From: Methylocapsa sp035622375
GTDB lineage: Bacteria; Pseudomonadota; Alphaproteobacteria; Rhizobiales; Beijerinckiaceae
Reading direction: 5' to 3'
Length of the DNA: 64,000 bases
Assembly: GCA_035622375.1 (NCBI GenBank)
Contig: DASPVM010000038.1
Coordinates: forward strand, 1 to 64,000
Numbering within the stretch: the first letter of the stretch is position 1; each line of letters opens with the position of its first letter. Below are positions 60,436-64,000 of the stretch, piece by piece. Below the pieces are notes generated by a model, which was not told where the DNA came from, ran no database searches, and worked only from the letters and a program-made list of their open reading frames with translations. The position numbers and the translations under genes are program-made.

Positions 60436-63400
60436 TCAAGCGCTGCGGCGGAGCGAAAAGCGGGCGCCGTCCGGAGTAAAGAACTGGCCGATGCGGGCGA
60501 AGGCATTGAGGACGCGCGAGATGGCCGCCTCGACCTTGCGTCCCTGGCGGAATCCTGCCGCGAGCGCTGCCGCGTCGAGCGGCGCCGAGGCCGCCGCCAG
60601 CGCCGCATAGACCGCCGCCGCGCGCTCCAGGTCGCCCGCCGGAAAGAGCGGTTTTTGCTCCGCCGCCTCCGTGACGGGGAGCTCCGCCTCGTACTGCTCT
60701 GGAGCTGCCGAGGGAGGCGCGGCAACGCCGGCCTTGGCGCGCTGATAGCCGGGCCGCAGCCACCGGACGAGACCGCGCTTTTCTTCCGCCGCCCGCTCCG
60801 CGTTCAAGGCAACGAGCCGGGCCAGGACTTCCTGATCCGAAAGATCTTTTGGCCAGCCATAGGCCTCGGCGACGAGCGCATCGAGCTTGTCATGCAGCTC
60901 TTTTAAAATGAGAACGAGGCCCTTGGTCTTGATCACCTCTTCTTGGGGCAAGAGCTCTTCGCCCGCGGGGAGCTTTTCGAGGACGTTGTAGATTTGCGTC
61001 AGCGTCAGGCCGGGGTGCTCCGCTTGTTGGCGCTTGCGCAGCGCATCGAGTTCTTCGGCGGTGTTGCGAATCCGGGCTTTGAGGGATTCGGACGAATCGG
61101 GGAAGGGAAAGGGGTCGAAACAGTGGCCCTTTGTATAGCGCGGTCGGTCTTCCAAAGTTCCACCCGCACTTAGGGCCCAAACCACATGCAAGCGTGAGGA
61201 GAGAACGCCCAAGAAAAATGCATCGTCAAGCGCCATGCACACGAGCATGTTATCCGGCAAAATACTCGCATCGAGAAATTGAAAAAAACGATGTTTTGAT
61301 GTCTCGACTGTTGCAATGTAGCGCGCGAGGCCCGCGAGCGCAGGACGCAATTCTCGGCGCGGCTCACCAAAAATCCACCAATTCAGTTTGTAACTTTCGC
61401 GATTATTGACGTCTCGTCCGTTTGGCCTGCCATCTTCATCTGTGCTCTCCTTAACGGTCGCAAGCACATGTTGATAGACCTCTGGAAACCGCTTGCGCAC
61501 ATCCTCGGCTTCAAGTCCAAATAGGTCAATGACCATGAGGCCGCGCGGCGTGCCTGTGAGATCTCGTCCGTTGCGGTAGTGGCGGATATGGTTTTCCAAT
61601 CCAGGCCGCCGCCCGAGGCCCCGATGTTCGGCCTCGGAAGGCGTCAAAATAAACCCTTCTCCTATGAGCTGCACGCCACGGGAAACAAGGAACTCATTTG
61701 CTTGCAGCGGCGGCAGCACTGTGACATCCACCCCTACTGTCAAATCGCTATTGACTGGCCCTATCGTCTCCCTCAGCTCCACATTCGGCGCGTCTGTATC
61801 AAGCCCCTCCTCCTTGATAACTTCATAGAGACGCCCCTCGTGCTGGCCCCCTCGTGCCACCGTCATCGCGATGCGCACGGCGGCCGCATCCTTCGTCGCT
61901 TTCGTCCACGGATGGTCGGGAATCGTCATGACCAGTGAGACAGGTTCCTTAGCCTTGAGATGTTTTTCAACAACGCGGCGCTGAAAAACCTGGCTCAGCG
62001 AGTTGGTGGTGACAAGGCCGAAGCGCTGCAAGCGCGTGCCCTTGCGCGTCAAAAATTCGGCGGCATGGTCCCACCAATACATGACAAAATCGGCGCTCTC
62101 ATTCATGTGCGGGTGTACGGCCCATAACGCCTTTGCATAATCCTCCCCTAAGCGCCCACGAATATCCTTGCCGCCGATGAACGGCGGATTGCCAACGATG
62201 TAATCGGCTTGCGGCCATTCCGGGCGCTTGGGATTCTTGTAGCGATAGACTTCGATCTCTTGGCCGTTTGGATCCCTTCTCGTGATCGGCTTTCCCCTAT
62301 CATCCCGTGCGAGTTCCTTGGCGTCATAGGCGAGCACGGCGTCGCGCACTTCGATGGTTTTGAAATCGCGCAGGATGGGTTCGGGCGGCATGCCGCCGCG
62401 CGTGCGAGAATGCCATTGGAGATAGCCGATCCATAGCACGAGTTCGGCGATCGCCGCCGCGCGCGGGTTGATCTCGAGGCCCAGGAATTGATGCGGGTCG
62501 ATGGTTTTGAGCTCATAACCAGAAAAGCGCTCTTGGGCGGACAAAGAGGCCAGCGCCTCCAGCACCTCGCCTTCGAGACGCTTCATGAGTTCGAGCGCAA
62601 CATAAAGAAAATTCCCCGTTCCACAGGCGGGATCGAGGATGCGGATGCCGCAGAGCTTTGTGTGAAACTCACGCACCAGCGCCGCCGCGCCCTTGGTATC
62701 GCCGCCCACGCGCTTGCCCTCGGCGGCGGCCTGCACATTTGCCCATTCTTCTTTCAGCGGCTCCAAAATCGTCGCGGTGACAAGGCGTTCGACATAGGCG
62801 CGCGGCGTATAATGTGCGCCAAGTTTCTTGCGCTCGGCGGGATCGAGCGCCTGTTCAAGGAGCGTGCCGAAGATGGCGGGCTCGACCTCGCGCCAATTCG
62901 CTTTCGCGGCCTCGTAAAGCTCGCCGATTTCTTGCCGAGGGAGCGGCAGCACCGTGCGGTTCTTGAAGAGATAGCCGTTGAATTGTTTGACGTCGCCCTC
63001 GATGGCATAGGCAAAGCCTCCTCTATCCATGGCCTCCCAGAGCTGCCCGACAAGACGCGGAAAAAGCTCCGGCTTCTCGGCGCATTTTTTCAATACATCG
63101 CGGAAACTGGCCTTCGGCAGAAGCCCCACATCCTCGGCAAACATGGTGAAGAGGCAGCGCATGAGGAACAGCGCGACTTGCTCGGGATCGTTATTCTGCC
63201 CTTCAAGATATTTCGACACTTTGGCGAGGCGCTCGGCAATCGCGCGCGTTGCCTTGGCCGCAATTTTTGCTGGATCGCGTTTTGTAGGCTCCAGCCAAAT
63301 GTCGCGCAGAAGTGACCGGGTATCGTCCTTGCGCAGCTCCTCGAGGAAAATGCGATAGCCTTGGCGGTCTGGAAACTGAGCGTAGTTTTTGCCTTGTCCG

Positions 63401-63894
63401 GAAAAATCGGCGTAGATCTCGAAGCAATGGCCGACATCGCAGACAATGAGAAACGGAGGCCAGCCTTCGGCCGCAGGCAGCGCTTTGGCGTAATGCTCCG
63501 CCTGCTGGCGGGCATTGAGCATGAGCACGTTCCAGGCGCGTGACGCAGTGCGTTTGCCTAGCGGCGTTGTGTCTTCGGGCTCGGCGTCGAAGAGGTTGCT
63601 TTGCTGCGCTTTCTCGGTTCCTGGCCTGCGGCTCTGCTTGGCTTCGAGCACGAAGCAGCCGCGCTTATAAAGGTCGATGCGGCCGCGCGCGGCCGATCCG
63701 TCCGCCTCTCGGAAAGTGACGGCGCGTTCAAAAGCATAGGCGTTTGCTGCGGCGTCGTGCGAGGCAGGGTCCGGCTGAGGCACCCCGAGAACGTCGCAAA
63801 GCCCGCAGAGAAAGGGCGCGTAGTTGGCGCGCTCGGCGCCGCCGCTCTGCGTCCAGCGGGAGATGAAGGAGTCAAGATCAGCGGCGGCCGGCAT
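60436..63894 (-). CDS. large single-chain DNA methyltransferase (type IIG-like)
   Basis: The 1152-residue protein has an N-terminal region with RGRIDLYKRGCFVLEAKQS, a possible PD-ExK-like nuclease motif (Asp, Glu-x-Lys), then a helical linker. A class I N6-adenine methyltransferase core follows: LGAHYTPRAYVERL, the SAM motif ILDPACGTGNFLYVALELMK (~residue 420) and the catalytic NPPF in YIVGNPPFIGGKDIRG (~568). A long C-terminal region (TGTPRGLMVIDLFGLEAEDV, HCFDPFPFPD) serves target recognition. Type IIG enzymes combine cutting and methylation. The ATG at 63,894 is preferred over a TTG at 63,921; neither has a clear ribosome-binding site. No separate restriction gene is in the window, and the left neighbour is the unrelated Sua5 gene. 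Confidence 0.88.
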   Translation of the reverse strand: MPAAADLDSFISRWTQSGGAERANYAPFLCGLCDVLGVPQPDPASHDAAANAYAFERAVTFREADGSAARGRIDLYKRGCFVLEAKQSRRPGTEKAQQSNLFDAEPEDTTPLGKRTASRAWNVLMLNARQQAEHYAKALPAAEGWPPFLIVCDVGHCFEIYADFSGQGKNYAQFPDRQGYRIFLEELRKDDTRSLLRDIWLEPTKRDPAKIAAKATRAIAERLAKVSKYLEGQNNDPEQVALFLMRCLFTMFAEDVGLLPKASFRDVLKKCAEKPELFPRLVGQLWEAMDRGGFAYAIEGDVKQFNGYLFKNRTVLPLPRQEIGELYEAAKANWREVEPAIFGTLLEQALDPAERKKLGAHYTPRAYVERLVTATILEPLKEEWANVQAAAEGKRVGGDTKGAAALVREFHTKLCGIRILDPACGTGNFLYVALELMKRLEGEVLEALASLSAQERFSGYELKTIDPHQFLGLEINPRAAAIAELVLWIGYLQWHSRTRGGMPPEPILRDFKTIEVRDAVLAYDAKELARDDRGKPITRRDPNGQEIEVYRYKNPKRPEWPQADYIVGNPPFIGGKDIRGRLGEDYAKALWAVHPHMNESADFVMYWWDHAAEFLTRKGTRLQRFGLVTTNSLSQVFQRRVVEKHLKAKEPVSLVMTIPDHPWTKATKDAAAVRIAMTVARGGQHEGRLYEVIKEEGLDTDAPNVELRETIGPVNSDLTVGVDVTVLPPLQANEFLVSRGVQLIGEGFILTPSEAEHRGLGRRPGLENHIRHYRNGRDLTGTPRGLMVIDLFGLEAEDVRKRFPEVYQHVLATVKESTDEDGRPNGRDVNNRESYKLNWWIFGEPRRELRPALAGLARYIATVETSKHRFFQFLDASILPDNMLVCMALDDAFFLGVLSSRLHVVWALSAGGTLEDRPRYTKGHCFDPFPFPDSSESLKARIRNTAEELDALRKRQQAEHPGLTLTQIYNVLEKLPAGEELLPQEEVIKTKGLVLILKELHDKLDALVAEAYGWPKDLSDQEVLARLVALNAERAAEEKRGLVRWLRPGYQRAKAGVAAPPSAAPEQYEAELPVTEAAEQKPLFPAGDLERAAAVYAALAAASAPLDAAALAAGFRQGRKVEAAISRVLNAFARIGQFFTPDGARFSLRRSA

Positions 63895-64000
63895 GAGCAG
63901 CGCCGATTTTGCGGCACGCAAATAAAAATATCAATTTGTATTTATCATCCGTTTCGCGCCCTTTTCGCCTATCCCACAAGCTGTCGCTCGCCCCTCGTCC
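63895..64000. other. promoter side of the methyltransferase gene, end of window
   Basis: About 100 bases. Bases 63,920-63,950 are AT-rich and could hold the minus-strand promoter of the methyltransferase. No other feature is visible. Confidence 0.3.

Noticed and set aside
1..64000. tRNA, rRNA, tmRNA, RNase P RNA and CRISPR arrays
   Set aside because: Intergenic regions were read for T-loop motifs, conserved RNA cores and regularly spaced repeats; none was found. A covariance-model scan would be decisive.

Overview
The window looks like a chromosomal segment of an alphaproteobacterium of the order Hyphomicrobiales (Rhizobiales), most likely from the Beijerinckiaceae or a relative. The reasons are the high GC content and gene orders common in that order: rlpA, D,D-carboxypeptidase, tmk, holB, metG, tatD, MBL hydrolase; D-amino-acid transaminase, hfq, hflX with mazG nearby; and der with a YfgM-like gene. 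A phasin and a TAXI-type receptor fit the same group. No rRNA, tRNA or CRISPR was found.

Positions 1-13,000 form a decayed accessory region. It holds a headless amidase, a nucleosidase-like gene with three frameshifts, a worn IS3 element, remnants of IS21 and IS110 elements, and broken ClpS/hydrolase, LysE, aldo/keto reductase and carboxymuconolactone decarboxylase genes. One apparently working unit sits inside it: an exported sulfate-binding protein followed by a SulP permease.

Positions 12,868-18,518 hold the most system-like unit. An ECF sigma factor and an anti-sigma factor (RskA-like head, cupin tail) overlap by ATGA. Divergent from them are three genes, also ATGA-coupled: an exported DUF4331 protein, a TPR protein and a HupE/UreJ-type membrane protein with an EF-hand. 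Next come a split TAXI receptor, an AhpD-like protein, a YgjP-like metalloprotease, dinB, a haem-binding DUF3365 sensor, and a membrane-anchored PNPOx-like protein overlapping a flavin/2Fe-2S reductase.

Positions 28,000-30,100 are AT-richer, with an SGNH hydrolase and a small unknown protein. Positions 30,100-39,300 are a core block for the cell envelope, DNA replication and translation. Positions 39,300-42,750 carry PilZ, hflX, hfq and D-amino-acid transaminase. Positions 43,015-46,331 are a periplasmic redox operon: di-haem peroxidase, Tat-type metallophosphoesterase and cytochrome c.

Positions 47,000-56,300 are mostly on the minus strand: acyltransferase, der, YfgM-like protein, phasin, and a run encoding exported MsrA and MsrB, a cytochrome b and a molybdopterin oxidoreductase, behind a Crp/Fnr regulator. 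The right end has an AT-rich unknown coiled-coil membrane protein, an acyl-CoA dehydrogenase, a Sua5-type tRNA-modification enzyme and a large single-chain DNA methyltransferase. All calls come from reading the sequence; no database search was possible.
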